64,000 nucleotides of DNA from Albirhodobacter sp042466415 (GCF_042466415.1 NZ_JAXHCH010000001.1:62001-126000), one strand, 5' to 3'; shown: positions 52,032-61,457, numbered from the stretch's first letter. Program-made: numbers and translations. Notes: generated by a model not told the origin, from the sequence alone.

Positions 52032-53480
52032 TTAAGGCCATTGGGCGAAAGGCGGCCGGACTTTGACCTCGACATAGTCCTCCAGACCGAATTTTCCGCC
52101 CTCGCGCCCGTTGCCCGATTGTTTGAACCCGCCAAAAGGCGATCCGTAATCAGACGCGCGGCCGTTGATGTGGATGCCGCCCGCACGAAGTCGCCGCGAC
52201 ACACGCATCGCGCGCGCTTCATCACCCGTCGAGAGATACGCATCGAGTCCGTATTCCGTATCATTCGCCATGGCGATGGCCTCATCCTCGGTATCAAAGG
52301 GTGCAATGATCAAAACTGGGCCAAAGATTTCTTCGCGCCAGACCGACATATCGGGCGTGACATCGGAGAAGATCGTAGGACGCGCAAACCAACCGGTTTG
52401 CAGATGCTTTGCGAGCCCGTCTGGCCGCCCCAAACCACCCGCGAGAAGCGTGGAACCCTCCTCAAGACCCTTCTGAATCATCGCTTGCACGCGCTCATAC
52501 TGAAGCCGATCGAACAGCGGCCCGATATGATCGCCCTCAACCATTGGATCATCCACCTTGGTGGCCTCGGCAGTCTTGCGCGCAACATCGAGCGCGCGGG
52601 CATAGACGCTGCGCTCGACCAGCATTTTCGTCGGGGCGTTGCACGATTGGCCTGTGTTATCGAAACAGCTTGAGACTCCCTCCGCGACAGCCGCATCAAC
52701 ATCGCAATCGGCAAAGATCACGTTGGGGGATTTACCGCCGAGTTCCAGCGTCACACGTTTGATGGTCGCCGCCGCATCGCGAGATACCGCGCTGCCCGCG
52801 CGCGTCGAGCCCGTGAACGACATCATGGCGACGTCAGGGTGTTTGGAAAGCGCCGATCCAACGGAAATCCCATCGCCGAAGACCAGATTGAACACACCGG
52901 CCGGATAGCCGGCTTCATGGATGAGTTCCGCGTAGATCCGCGCAGAGAGCGGCGTGTGCTCCGAGGGTTTCAACACGCAGGTTGATCCGGTCGCCAGTGC
53001 CGGCACGACCTTCAGCGCGATCTGGTTGACCGGCCAATTCCACGGCGTGATGAGCCCGCACACGCCGATCGGCTCGTAGCTGACGATATCGCCATTGGGC
53101 AGGGTTTCTTCCTCATCATGGGCCTCAAGCGCGGCAATGAAACTCTCCAGATGCCCAAGACCGGATTGGGCTTGCGACTCGCGCGACATTGTCGCGGGGG
53201 CGCCCATTTCCATCGTGATCGCCGCCGCCAAATCGCCTAAGCGTGCCTTGGTCACGTCGGCCAAGCGCCGCAAGAGCGCCAAGCGCTCCGCTTTCGTCGT
53301 CATTGAGAAGGTCTCAAACGCTGCCTTTGACGCCGCCACGGCGCGATCGACATCAACCTCGTTGCCCAACGCCACCGTGCCAACTTGCGCATTGGTCGAG
53401 GGTGTCAACACAGGCATCATTTTGGGGGCCGCAGGTGCAACCCATTCGCCGTTGATGTAGAATTTATCGAGGGTAATCAT
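52032..53480 (-). CDS. Aldehyde dehydrogenase family protein
   Basis: A 482-residue NAD(P)-dependent aldehyde dehydrogenase. The active-site glutamate is in LELGGKSPNV (about 247) and the catalytic cysteine in NTGQSCNAPTKM (about 281). The coenzyme-fold motif FTGSTRAGSAV is near 224. It overlaps the start of the preceding enolase-superfamily gene by 4 bases, so these two and probably the GMC oxidoreductase form an operon. It likely oxidises an aldehyde made by the GMC enzyme. Its exact substrate is not defined by sequence. Confidence 0.88.
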   Translation of the reverse strand: MITLDKFYINGEWVAPAAPKMMPVLTPSTNAQVGTVALGNEVDVDRAVAASKAAFETFSMTTKAERLALLRRLADVTKARLGDLAAAITMEMGAPATMSRESQAQSGLGHLESFIAALEAHDEEETLPNGDIVSYEPIGVCGLITPWNWPVNQIALKVVPALATGSTCVLKPSEHTPLSARIYAELIHEAGYPAGVFNLVFGDGISVGSALSKHPDVAMMSFTGSTRAGSAVSRDAAATIKRVTLELGGKSPNVIFADCDVDAAVAEGVSSCFDNTGQSCNAPTKMLVERSVYARALDVARKTAEATKVDDPMVEGDHIGPLFDRLQYERVQAMIQKGLEEGSTLLAGGLGRPDGLAKHLQTGWFARPTIFSDVTPDMSVWREEIFGPVLIIAPFDTEDEAIAMANDTEYGLDAYLSTGDEARAMRVSRRLRAGGIHINGRASDYGSPFGGFKQSGNGREGGKFGLEDYVEVKVRPPFAQWP

Positions 53481-54700
53481 TGCTTTCCTCCATCAGGGGT
53501 CACATGAAACTGATCCATCGTCAGATGCAATTCCGTACCAGTATAGGGCAGTTTAGCGATCATCTCGTCGTCAAGTTCCAGCCCGAGGCCGGGCGCTTTG
53601 GACGGGATGATGTAGCCGTTCTCCCATTCAATTTCGCCTTTGACGGCAGACATGTAAGGGCCATCAAAAGTTCCGATGCTTTCAAGGATCAGGAAGTTGG
53701 GCGAACACGCACCGATCTGGATATTCGCGGCCGCGACGATAGGTCCGCAATAGAGATGTGGTGCGATTTGCACTTGGCGCGTTTCGGCCATGCCCGCAAT
53801 CTTCTTGGCCTCCAACAGCCCGCCGACGCGCCCAAGGTTCATCTGTAAAATCGACGCCGCGCCGGTTTCCAACAATCGCGCGAATTCGTATTTCGTGCAA
53901 AGCCGCTCGCCCGCGGCAACGGGTATGGACGTGAACGCCGCCACCTGCGCCATATCATTGGGGCTTTCTGGCGGGATCGGTTCTTCGAACCAAAGCGGAT
54001 CGTAGGGCTCCAACGCGCGGGCCATGCGCTTTGCGCCCGATACCGTAAATTGCCCGTGCGTGCCGAACAAAAGATCCGCGCGGTCGCCCACGGCGGCACG
54101 AATTTCGCGGCAGAACGCGACGCTCAGGCTGATATCCTCAAGGCGAGGTTGGTGCCCATCAAAGATCGAATAGGGGCCAGCGGGATCGAATTTCAGGGCG
54201 GTGAACCCTTGGTCGACCATACCGAGCGCGACTTCCGCTGCGATCTTGGGGTCGTTGTATGCATTGGGGGTGTTGGGATCAGGATAGACGTCGCCGCTCG
54301 CGGGATAGATGTAGGAATAACTGCGCAAACGATCATGTACCTGCCCGCCGAGCAATTCGTAGACGGGCTTGTCGGCAGCTTTGCCAAGGATATCCCAGCA
54401 GGCCATCTCCAGCCCGCTGAAAACACCCATCACGCTCACATCGGGGCGCTGGGTAAACCCTGCGCTATATGTTTTGCGGAACAGCAGCTCCACATGATGG
54501 GGATCGGCCCCCTCGAATTGACGTGCGAACATATCGCGTGCCATGGCGCAGCAAACATCAGGCCCGAAGGTGGCGTTGTAAATTTCGCCGACGCCCGTAA
54601 TACCGCAGGTCGTCGTCAGGCGCACAAAGATGAAATAGCGCCCGCCGTGACGGGGGGGCGGGTTTCCAACAACAAATGTTTCTAGTTTCTCGAGACGCAT
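53477..54700 (-). CDS. Enolase-superfamily protein (mandelate racemase/sugar-acid dehydratase group)
   Basis: A 407-residue TIM-barrel protein. Two of three metal ligands are clear: Glu240 in WFEEPIPP and Glu265 in AAGERLCTKYE. The general-base histidine lies in APHLYCGP (near 315). The first ligand, normally Asp in the DFHG motif of galactonate dehydratase, is replaced here: the segment reads FGTHGQF, with Gly213 where Asp would be. The histidine next to it is kept. This may mark a distinct subgroup with altered metal binding. The neighbours suggest a dehydratase or racemase acting on an acid in the same pathway. Confidence 0.82.
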   Translation of the reverse strand: MRLEKLETFVVGNPPPRHGGRYFIFVRLTTTCGITGVGEIYNATFGPDVCCAMARDMFARQFEGADPHHVELLFRKTYSAGFTQRPDVSVMGVFSGLEMACWDILGKAADKPVYELLGGQVHDRLRSYSYIYPASGDVYPDPNTPNAYNDPKIAAEVALGMVDQGFTALKFDPAGPYSIFDGHQPRLEDISLSVAFCREIRAAVGDRADLLFGTHGQFTVSGAKRMARALEPYDPLWFEEPIPPESPNDMAQVAAFTSIPVAAGERLCTKYEFARLLETGAASILQMNLGRVGGLLEAKKIAGMAETRQVQIAPHLYCGPIVAAANIQIGACSPNFLILESIGTFDGPYMSAVKGEIEWENGYIIPSKAPGLGLELDDEMIAKLPYTGTELHLTMDQFHVTPDGGKQ

Positions 54701-54728
54701 ATGCTTCTCCTTTACGGTTTGGGGCGCC

Positions 54729-56324
54729 CTATGAGGCGTCCTGTAAAATCAGATCCGCCGCGCGCATGGCCAGCATCATCACCGGCGCATTGGTGTTGCC
54801 CGATGTGATATTCGGGAAGGCGGAGGCATCAACAACACGCAGCCGCGCGATCCCGTGGACCTGCAACCGCTCATTCAACACCGAGTCCGACGCAGTCTTG
54901 CCCATCCGGCAGGTGCATGTCGGATGATAAACGGTTGAGGCACGATTGCGGAACTCTGCCAAAAGCTCAGCATCCCCCATCGTTTCAAAACCCTCAAATT
55001 TGGAGCTAGAGGTGACAGATGTTAGCGCCTTTGTCTGTGCAAGGCGCTGGACGATACGACTGGCGCGGATCGCCGTGTCGCGATCTTCTTGGGTTGCGAG
55101 GGCGTTTGACTGAATGACTGGCGCGTCGCGGTAATCCGCTGATGCGAGCGAAACCGATCCGCGACTTGTCGGGCGGCAAGGTTGCGCCGACAGGAGATAT
55201 CCCGGCGCACGATCAATCACCACCTCGCCGGAGGGCGAAATCTCGTAGGATGCAGGGTTGCAGAATAACTGGATATCAGGCGCCGTGCATGCCTCGGACG
55301 AACGCACAAACCCACCGACCTGATTGACCGGAACCGCCAGCGGCCCGCGCCGCGTCAGCACGTATTTTATCCCCGCCGCAAGCCGTCCGAGAGGGTTCCC
55401 GAGGATCGCGTTGAGCGTCTTTTGCGTCGCGCGGAACTGGTAGGACACTGCCAGATGATCTTGAAGCCCGCGCCCGACATTGGGCATATCATGGCGAACA
55501 GCAATCCCCTTTGACTTCAGCATCTCCGCGGGACCAATGCCGGACAGGTGCAGCAGTTGCGGCGAATTGATCGCGCCAGCGCTCAAGATCACTTCTCGTC
55601 GCGCGGTGACACGGTGGAGTGTCCCGTTTTGCTTATAGGTCAGCCCGCTGACGGCCTGCCCGTCAAAATCGAGCACGGTGACATGCGCGCGCTTTTCCAA
55701 TGTCACGTTCTTGCGGCGCAACGCGGGCCGCAAGAAGGCATCCGCCGCTGACCACCGCATCCCGCGCCGCACATTGCTGCGGTAATAGCTCACGCCTTCG
55801 CCCGCGTTCATATCCGCAATTGCCGGATAGCCTAATTCTTCCCCCGCCGTCAGAAACCGCTTCGAGAACGGATTCATCTGATCCGCGAGATTTTGCACCC
55901 AAACTGGGCCATGCGCGGCCTCATCATCGGATGAGCTCTCCATCTCAGCATAGGTCTCGCGCACTGCGTCCCAATCCCAACCTGTCGCACCCGCGGCGGC
56001 CCAATCGTCGAAGTCACGCGCCTGACCGCGCACGTAAGCCATGGCGTTGATCGACGACGACCCGCCCACGACTTTCCCGCGCGGCCAATAGCTTTTGCGC
56101 CCGTTTAGCGCAGGGTCCGCGTCGGTGTGATAGCCCCAATTCAGGGTGGGGTTGGCGTAATTTATCGCATAGCCCACCGGAATTTTGATCCAGAGCCGCT
56201 GGTCGCTGCCGCCCGCTTCCAAGACAAGCACCTGATATTTGCCGCTCACAGATAAGCGGTCGGCAAGTACGCAGCCCGCAGATCCTGCGCCCACGATGAT
56301 ATAATCAAACTCTTTGGGCTGCAT
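54729..56324 (-). CDS. GMC-family FAD alcohol/choline-type oxidoreductase
   Basis: A 531-residue flavoprotein. The N-terminal FAD motif DYIIVGAGSAGCVLADRL, the GRPRGKVVGGSSSINAMAYVRG type signature (PRGKVVGGSSSINAM) and the catalytic histidine in TVYHPTCTCRMG (about 465) define the GMC family. The C-terminal DASAFPNITSGNTNAPVMMLA motif supports choline or alcohol dehydrogenase relatives. ATG 56324 has GGAGGG just upstream, so I prefer it to ATG 56336. It is divergent from a LysR gene. Its product aldehyde would feed the ALDH downstream. Confidence 0.87.
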   Translation of the reverse strand: MQPKEFDYIIVGAGSAGCVLADRLSVSGKYQVLVLEAGGSDQRLWIKIPVGYAINYANPTLNWGYHTDADPALNGRKSYWPRGKVVGGSSSINAMAYVRGQARDFDDWAAAGATGWDWDAVRETYAEMESSSDDEAAHGPVWVQNLADQMNPFSKRFLTAGEELGYPAIADMNAGEGVSYYRSNVRRGMRWSAADAFLRPALRRKNVTLEKRAHVTVLDFDGQAVSGLTYKQNGTLHRVTARREVILSAGAINSPQLLHLSGIGPAEMLKSKGIAVRHDMPNVGRGLQDHLAVSYQFRATQKTLNAILGNPLGRLAAGIKYVLTRRGPLAVPVNQVGGFVRSSEACTAPDIQLFCNPASYEISPSGEVVIDRAPGYLLSAQPCRPTSRGSVSLASADYRDAPVIQSNALATQEDRDTAIRASRIVQRLAQTKALTSVTSSSKFEGFETMGDAELLAEFRNRASTVYHPTCTCRMGKTASDSVLNERLQVHGIARLRVVDASAFPNITSGNTNAPVMMLAMRAADLILQDAS

Positions 56325-56416
56325 CAAACCCTCCATCGCCTTTTCATCCCCTTAAAGATCAAGCTGCGGAGCCAAAGACAAACAACGGCTTTGACCGCTA
56401 AGCCCTATCGCATTTA

Positions 56417-56434
56417 ATGCAAATCCGGTTGCAT
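56417..56434. promoter_or_regulatory. Palindrome in the GMC/LysR divergent region
   Basis: ATGCAA and TTGCAT are perfect 6-bp arms separated by 6 bases, 49 bases before the LysR ATG at 56483. It is the most symmetric site in this divergent gap and a candidate regulator box. Confidence 0.45.
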
Positions 56435-56482
56435 CAGGTTGCTCTTACGCCCAAAACTATTGGCAAAACGGATGGAACACGT

Positions 56483-57364
56483 ATGCGCAGGTTACCCCAT
56501 GTTACATGGCTTCGGTCCTTCGAGGCGGCGGCGCGTCACAGCTCGTTCAGCTCGGCTGCGGATGAGTTGAACCTGACCCCCGCAGCCGTCAGCCAGCAGA
56601 TCCGTTTGCTCGAACAGCATCTGGGGATCCATCTGTTTAAACGTTTGGCGAAGGGTGTGGCCTTGACCGATGTCGGGCTTGCGTATGCAATTCCGGTGCG
56701 CAAATCCTTCCTTGAGATGCAAAGTGCGACGGACGGCCTGTTTCGAACGCAACGCAAATCGGTTGTCAGGGTGCGCTGCTCAATCTCCTTTGCGGCAATG
56801 ATCCTCGCGCCGCGGCTGCACAGTTTCAGCCAACTGCATCCCGAGATCGAGGTGGAACTCTCGACGACGGTCTGGGATGACCGGATGAACGGCGCGAGCA
56901 TTGATCTCGATATCCGATACGGAGATGGCGGCTGGCCCGAACATCAAACCTATCCGCTCCCGGTTGAGGCCGCGACGATCGTTTGCCATCCCGACTACGC
57001 CGACACGCTGGGGCCGATCGCCTCAACTCAATCCCTGAGCGAAGCCGCGATCGTTTTGGTGCAAGGGTCCGAGACCGATTGGGATCGCCTGTTTGAGAAA
57101 TATGGTCTGGATGGACTGAGGCCGCCGCATTGGATCAAGGCGGATTCCTCTGTCATCGCCCTGCAAATTTTGTCCGCCGGGCACGGTTGCGCAATTATTA
57201 GCAAGAGCTTCGCGAAAAACGATCTCGCGGAGGGCAAACTTGTCGCTCCGTTTGAGATGGATCTACCGATGGGATCGAATTTCACGCTCGTTGTCCGCGA
57301 TGATCTCAGCACGCGACAGGACGTTCAGGCCTTTAAAAACTGGTTGATCGGCCTGCAAATATAG
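56483..57364 (+). CDS. LysR-family regulator, GcvA-like
   Basis: A 293-residue regulator. The N-terminal helix-turn-helix (about 5-65, RSFEAAARHSSFSSAADELNLTPAAVSQQIRLLE) is GcvA-like. It is followed by an effector domain with the VRCSISFAAMILAPRLHSF beginning and VELSTTVWDDRM in the first lobe. ATG 56483 follows GGATGGA; an upstream ATG at 56417 overlaps the palindrome and is unlikely. Being divergent from the GMC-enolase-ALDH operon, it is the probable regulator of that set. Confidence 0.85.
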   Translation: MRRLPHVTWLRSFEAAARHSSFSSAADELNLTPAAVSQQIRLLEQHLGIHLFKRLAKGVALTDVGLAYAIPVRKSFLEMQSATDGLFRTQRKSVVRVRCSISFAAMILAPRLHSFSQLHPEIEVELSTTVWDDRMNGASIDLDIRYGDGGWPEHQTYPLPVEAATIVCHPDYADTLGPIASTQSLSEAAIVLVQGSETDWDRLFEKYGLDGLRPPHWIKADSSVIALQILSAGHGCAIISKSFAKNDLAEGKLVAPFEMDLPMGSNFTLVVRDDLSTRQDVQAFKNWLIGLQI

Positions 57365-57489
57365 CCCCGCCGTCATGACCCCGCGCCCGCCCCGTGCAAA
57401 TGGGCGGATCCTCGCCTAGCGCGAAGTTTCATCTGGTCACCTGTGTCGGGAGAGGTTGTTATCCTTACATCTTGAACAGGAGATTTTCG

Positions 57490-57933
57490 ATGAAACCCGT
57501 TATTGCGGCCACTCTCATTGCGCTGTCAACCTCCCCCGCTTTTGCGGAAAACGTCGTCAAAACCTCGCCATTGTCGGTGGCTGAAACGGTCGACAAGCTC
57601 GAAGCGGCCGTTACCGGCGCAGGCGCGACGGTCTTTGCGCGGATTGATCACGCAGAAGCGGCGAAAACCGTGGGCAAGGACATCCCTGATGCCACCCTGT
57701 TGATGTTTGGCAATCCGACGCTGGGAACACTTGCCATGGAATCCGATCTGCGCGCCGGACTTGTTTTACCGCTACGCGTCTTGGCATATGAGGATGATGC
57801 AGGCGCCACGCAGCTGACGTGGGCACCGGCCGAAGACCTGTTCGACGGGTTGGATATTCCGGCCGATGCTGAAGTCATTGCGAAGATAAACGGCGCATTA
57901 AACGCCCTGACAGATAAAGCAACGGCCGAATAA
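57490..57933 (+). CDS. Secreted DUF302-family protein
   Basis: A 147-residue protein with a signal peptide (cleavage after AFA, residue 18). The mature part has SVAETVDKLEAAVTGAGATVFARIDHAEAA and a later LLMFGNPTLGTLAME, as in DUF302 proteins. The family's function is unknown; some members are periplasmic and redox-associated. AGGAGA lies 10 bases before the ATG. It follows the LysR gene with a 125-base gap and converges on purU across a terminator. Confidence 0.82.
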   Translation: MKPVIAATLIALSTSPAFAENVVKTSPLSVAETVDKLEAAVTGAGATVFARIDHAEAAKTVGKDIPDATLLMFGNPTLGTLAMESDLRAGLVLPLRVLAYEDDAGATQLTWAPAEDLFDGLDIPADAEVIAKINGALNALTDKATAE

Positions 57934-57943
57934 TTCCAAATTT

Positions 57944-57971
57944 AGCTACGGCGAGAGATCGCGCCGTAGTT
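57944..57971. terminator. Bidirectional terminator between DUF302 and purU
   Basis: CTACGGCG and CGCCGTAG form an 8-bp stem with an 8-base loop, between the convergent genes and just beyond the purU stop. TTT-containing sequence follows on the minus strand (TAAATTT). Confidence 0.7.
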
Positions 57972-58855
57972 CACCCCATGCGTTCTGAGGAGTAGCTTCC
58001 TGGCGAGGCTGGGACGACGATCGTTTTGTTTCCGTTGAGGAAAACGCGGTGGTGGGCGTGGGCGTGGATGGCGCGGGCGAGGACTTGTGCCTCTACGTCG
58101 CGGCCCAGCGACACGTAATCCTCGGGCGATTGCGCGTGGGTCACGCGGATCGTGTCTTGCTCGATAATCGGCCCCTCATCGAGATCCGCCGTCACGTAAT
58201 GCGACGTCGCGCCGATCAGCTTCACGCCGCGCTCATACGCCTGTTTATAGGGGTTCGCCCCCTTGAAACTGGGCAGGAACGAGTGGTGAATGTTGATGAT
58301 CCGCCCCGACATTTTCGCGCACATCTGATCCGACAAAATCTGCATGTACCGCGCCAGAACGATCAGCTCCGCCCCCGCATCCTCGACGACCTTCATGATC
58401 ATCGCCTCCGCCTCAATCTTGTTTTCCTTCGTCACTTTGATGCAGTGGAACGGGATATCCTGATTCACCACAACCTTTTGATAATCCATGTGATTCGAGA
58501 TCACAGCCACGATATCAACCGGCAGAGCGCCAATCTTCACGCGGTACAAAAGATCATTCAAACAATGCCCGAACCGCGACACCATGATCACGACTTTCAT
58601 CTTTTTCGCCGCATCATGGAACGCAAAATCCATCCCGAATTGCGCCGCCACAGCCGCGAAATCGTCGCGCAATTCCGCCTCCGATACGCCCTGTTCGGAC
58701 ACCAGCCCGACCCGCATGAAAAACATATCGGTCGCGAGGTCGTCAAACTGCGAGCTGTCAATAATATTGCAACCTTTCGTCGCCAAGAATGACGAGATCG
58801 CAGCGACAATGCCGCGTTGGGAAGGACAGGTCACCGTCAGGCAGTATTTGGTCAT
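57971..58855 (-). CDS. purU: Formyltetrahydrofolate deformylase
   Basis: A 294-residue cytosolic enzyme hydrolysing 10-formyl-tetrahydrofolate to formate and tetrahydrofolate. The N-terminal ACT domain (about 4-85) is followed by the formyltransferase-fold catalytic domain with NIHHSFLPSFKGANPY and TSHYVTADLDEGPIIEQD (about 215-260). ATG 58855 has GAGGATG upstream and matches the family start; the frame extends further to 58909. It is the last gene of a demethylation and one-carbon operon, 10 bases after folD. Confidence 0.93.
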   Translation of the reverse strand: MTKYCLTVTCPSQRGIVAAISSFLATKGCNIIDSSQFDDLATDMFFMRVGLVSEQGVSEAELRDDFAAVAAQFGMDFAFHDAAKKMKVVIMVSRFGHCLNDLLYRVKIGALPVDIVAVISNHMDYQKVVVNQDIPFHCIKVTKENKIEAEAMIMKVVEDAGAELIVLARYMQILSDQMCAKMSGRIINIHHSFLPSFKGANPYKQAYERGVKLIGATSHYVTADLDEGPIIEQDTIRVTHAQSPEDYVSLGRDVEAQVLARAIHAHAHHRVFLNGNKTIVVPASPGSYSSERMG

Positions 58856-58865
58856 TTCAACATCC

Positions 58866-59771
58866 TCATGACGCGCTGGAAAGCGCGGATTCCGAAAGGT
58901 TATGCGCATGGCAACATGCGGTGAGCGTGTTTGCGAGCAAGCAAGCGATGGTCATCGGCCCGACCCCGCCCGGCACCGGCGTAATCGCCCCCGCAACTTT
59001 GCTGACCGAGGCAAAATCAACATCCCCCACAAGCCGCGTCTTGCCATCGCCCGCGGGCACACGGTTGATGCCAACATCAATCACCGTCGCGCCAGGTTTG
59101 ATCCAATCGCCTTTGACGAGCCCCGGCACACCGGCGGCAACGACGACAATATCGGCCATCCGCGCGAGCTCAGGGATGTTCGTCGAGGATTTATGCGCGA
59201 CGATCACTGTGCAATCGGCATTCAAAAGCAACCGCGCCATGGGCTTGCCGACGATATTGGAATGGCCGATCACCAGCGCCGTTTTGCCGCGGAAATCGGG
59301 GTAAATCCGCCGCAGCATCATCATACAGCCGCGCGGGGTGCAGGGCACAATCGCATCCTGCCCCGTGCCGACCATGCCGACATTCGAGATGTGGAACCCG
59401 TCCACATCTTTCGAAGGATCGATCGCGTTGATCGCCAAGGTGGAGTTAAGATGCGGCGGCAACGGCAGCTGGATCAAGATGCCATGCACCTCGGGATCGG
59501 CGTTGAGGCGCCCGATCAAGGCGAGCAGTTCCGCCTCGGTCGTCTGCTCCGCGAGGCGAAATTCGAACGAATTCATCCCCGCCTCCACGGTTTGCTTGCC
59601 CTTTGATCGGACATAAACCTCCGACGCGGGATCAGTCCCCACCAGCACCACCGCCAAACCCGGCGTGATCGCGTGATCACGCTTCAACCGCTCGACCGCC
59701 AAAGCCATCTCCGCCCGCAACCCCGCCGCAAGCGCCTTGCCGTCAATCACATCAGCATCCCGCAAAGCCAT
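58866..59771 (-). CDS. folD: Bifunctional methylenetetrahydrofolate dehydrogenase/cyclohydrolase
   Basis: A 301-residue enzyme converting 5,10-methylene-THF to 10-formyl-THF. It has YVRSKGKQTVEAGMNS with a catalytic lysine (about 56), LPPHL and the NADP-binding VIGHSNIVGKPMA (about 165). It starts 1 base beyond the etfA stop, and purU follows. Here its job would be to oxidise the methylene group made by the demethylases. Confidence 0.94.
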   Translation of the reverse strand: MALRDADVIDGKALAAGLRAEMALAVERLKRDHAITPGLAVVLVGTDPASEVYVRSKGKQTVEAGMNSFEFRLAEQTTEAELLALIGRLNADPEVHGILIQLPLPPHLNSTLAINAIDPSKDVDGFHISNVGMVGTGQDAIVPCTPRGCMMMLRRIYPDFRGKTALVIGHSNIVGKPMARLLLNADCTVIVAHKSSTNIPELARMADIVVVAAGVPGLVKGDWIKPGATVIDVGINRVPAGDGKTRLVGDVDFASVSKVAGAITPVPGGVGPMTIACLLANTLTACCHAHNLSESALSSAS

Positions 59772-59772
59772 G

Positions 59773-60702
59773 TTACACCTTCCCCGTCAATTCCGGCACG
59801 GCATCGAACAGATCCGCGACGAGGCCGTAATCGGCGACTTGGAAGATCGGGGCTTCCTCGTCTTTGTTGAGCGCGACGATGATTTTCGAATCTTTCATCC
59901 CCGCCAAATGCTGGATCGCGCCGGAAATCCCGACCGCGACGTAGAGGTCCGGCGCCACGACTTTGCCCGTCTGGCCGACCTGCCAATCGTTGGGCGCATA
60001 GCCCGAATCCACCGCCGCGCGCGAGGCGCCAACGGCCGCGCCGAGCTTGTCCGCGAGGCCGGAGATCAGCGCGAAATCGGCCTCCGATCCAACGCCGCGC
60101 CCGCCCGACACGACGATTTTCGCCGATGTCAGTTCAGGGCGATCCGAGGCCGCAACTTTATCCTCAACCCAAGTGCTCAAGCCGCTCACCGTCGCGCCGG
60201 AAATCGCCTCAACGGCGGCCGCGCCACCTGCCTCGACGCCGGTGAAGGCCGCGGTGCGAATGGTTAACACCTTAACCTTATCCGATGATTTCACCGTCTG
60301 GATCGCGTTGCCCGCGTAGATCGGCCGCTCGAACGTATCGGCGTCAATCACCGCCGTCACATCGCCCAAAATCATCACGTCAAGCAGCGCCGCAACCCGC
60401 GGCAGGATGTTCTTCGACGCCGCCGTCGCCGCCGCAACGATGTGGCCGTAATCGCCCGCAAGCCCCGCGATCAGCGCCGCCGTGGCCTCCGCCATGCCGT
60501 GATCGTAATCCGCCAACTCTGCGACCAAAACCTTGGAAACGCCGGACAATTTCGCAGCCTCCGCCGCCGCAGCGTCACATCCCGCGCCTGCGATCAGCAC
60601 ATGGACGTCGCCCAAACTTGCCACCGCCGCCAAGGTTTTCGCCGTTGCGTCCACCGACAATTCGCCGCCCTGAACATCCGCAAAAAGAAGAACAGCCATC
60701 AC
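59773..60702 (-). CDS. etfA: Electron transfer flavoprotein alpha subunit
   Basis: A 309-residue FAD-binding subunit. The C-terminal signature is visible: SGGRGVGSE (about 197), VGASRAAVDSGY (about 220) and GISGAIQHLAGM (about 263). Together with the beta subunit it accepts electrons from the demethylase and passes them to ETF-quinone oxidoreductase, not encoded in this window. Its start overlaps the etfB stop by 4 bases. Confidence 0.94.
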   Translation of the reverse strand: MMAVLLFADVQGGELSVDATAKTLAAVASLGDVHVLIAGAGCDAAAAEAAKLSGVSKVLVAELADYDHGMAEATAALIAGLAGDYGHIVAAATAASKNILPRVAALLDVMILGDVTAVIDADTFERPIYAGNAIQTVKSSDKVKVLTIRTAAFTGVEAGGAAAVEAISGATVSGLSTWVEDKVAASDRPELTSAKIVVSGGRGVGSEADFALISGLADKLGAAVGASRAAVDSGYAPNDWQVGQTGKVVAPDLYVAVGISGAIQHLAGMKDSKIIVALNKDEEAPIFQVADYGLVADLFDAVPELTGKV

Positions 60703-61457
60703 AGCACCCCCGCGTCTTTGAGTTTCGATACCAGCTCGTCCACCGAGCCAACCTTGATGCCCGCCGCGCGGCCCGCAGGCTCCACCGTGTTAACAACCGT
60801 TAAGCGCGGGGCGACATCCACGCCGTAATCGGCGGGCGTTTTCTCCTCCAGCGGCTTTTTCTTGGCCTTCATGATATTGGGCAGCGACGCGTAGCGCGGC
60901 TCGTTGAGGCGCAAATCGGCGGTGATAATTGCCGGCAATTTGACAGAAATCGTCTGCAACCCGCCATCAACTTCGCGCGTGACCTTGGCCGCGCCGTCCG
61001 CGATCACAACCTCGGATGCGAAGGTCGCTTGCGACCAACCGAGCAACGCCGACAGCATCTGGCCCGTCGCATTCATATCATTATCAATGGCTTGCTTGCC
61101 CGCGATCACGAGACCGGGCGCCTCCGCCTCGACCACTTTCGCAAGGATTTTCGCCACCGCGAGCGGCTCGATATCGGTGTGAACATCCTCCGCCGCGATC
61201 ACCAAAATCGCGCGGTCCGCCCCCATCGCCAGCGCCGTGCGCAGCGTCTCCTGCGCCTGCTTCACGCCGATCGAGACGACGATCACCTCCTCCGCCGCGC
61301 CCGCCTCTTTCAAACGGATCGCCTCCTCAACGGCAATCTCGTCGAACGGGTTCATCGACATCTTAACATTCGCAAGATCAACCCCGCTCCCATCCGCTTT
61401 CACACGAACCTTCACGTTATAATCAATCACGCGTTTGACTGGGACTAGAACCTTCAT
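60699..61457 (-). CDS. etfB: Electron transfer flavoprotein beta subunit
   Basis: A 252-residue subunit beginning MKVLVPVKRVIDYNVKVRV. The AMP-binding signature is visible in VIAGKQAIDNDMNATGQMLSALL (about 120). ATG 61457 is preferred because the conserved protein begins there and GGAG lies a few bases upstream; ATG 61466 is also in frame. It lies 39 bases downstream of the dimethylglycine dehydrogenase-type gene, so it is co-transcribed with it. Confidence 0.93.
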   Translation of the reverse strand: MKVLVPVKRVIDYNVKVRVKADGSGVDLANVKMSMNPFDEIAVEEAIRLKEAGAAEEVIVVSIGVKQAQETLRTALAMGADRAILVIAAEDVHTDIEPLAVAKILAKVVEAEAPGLVIAGKQAIDNDMNATGQMLSALLGWSQATFASEVVIADGAAKVTREVDGGLQTISVKLPAIITADLRLNEPRYASLPNIMKAKKKPLEEKTPADYGVDVAPRLTVVNTVEPAGRAAGIKVGSVDELVSKLKDAGVL

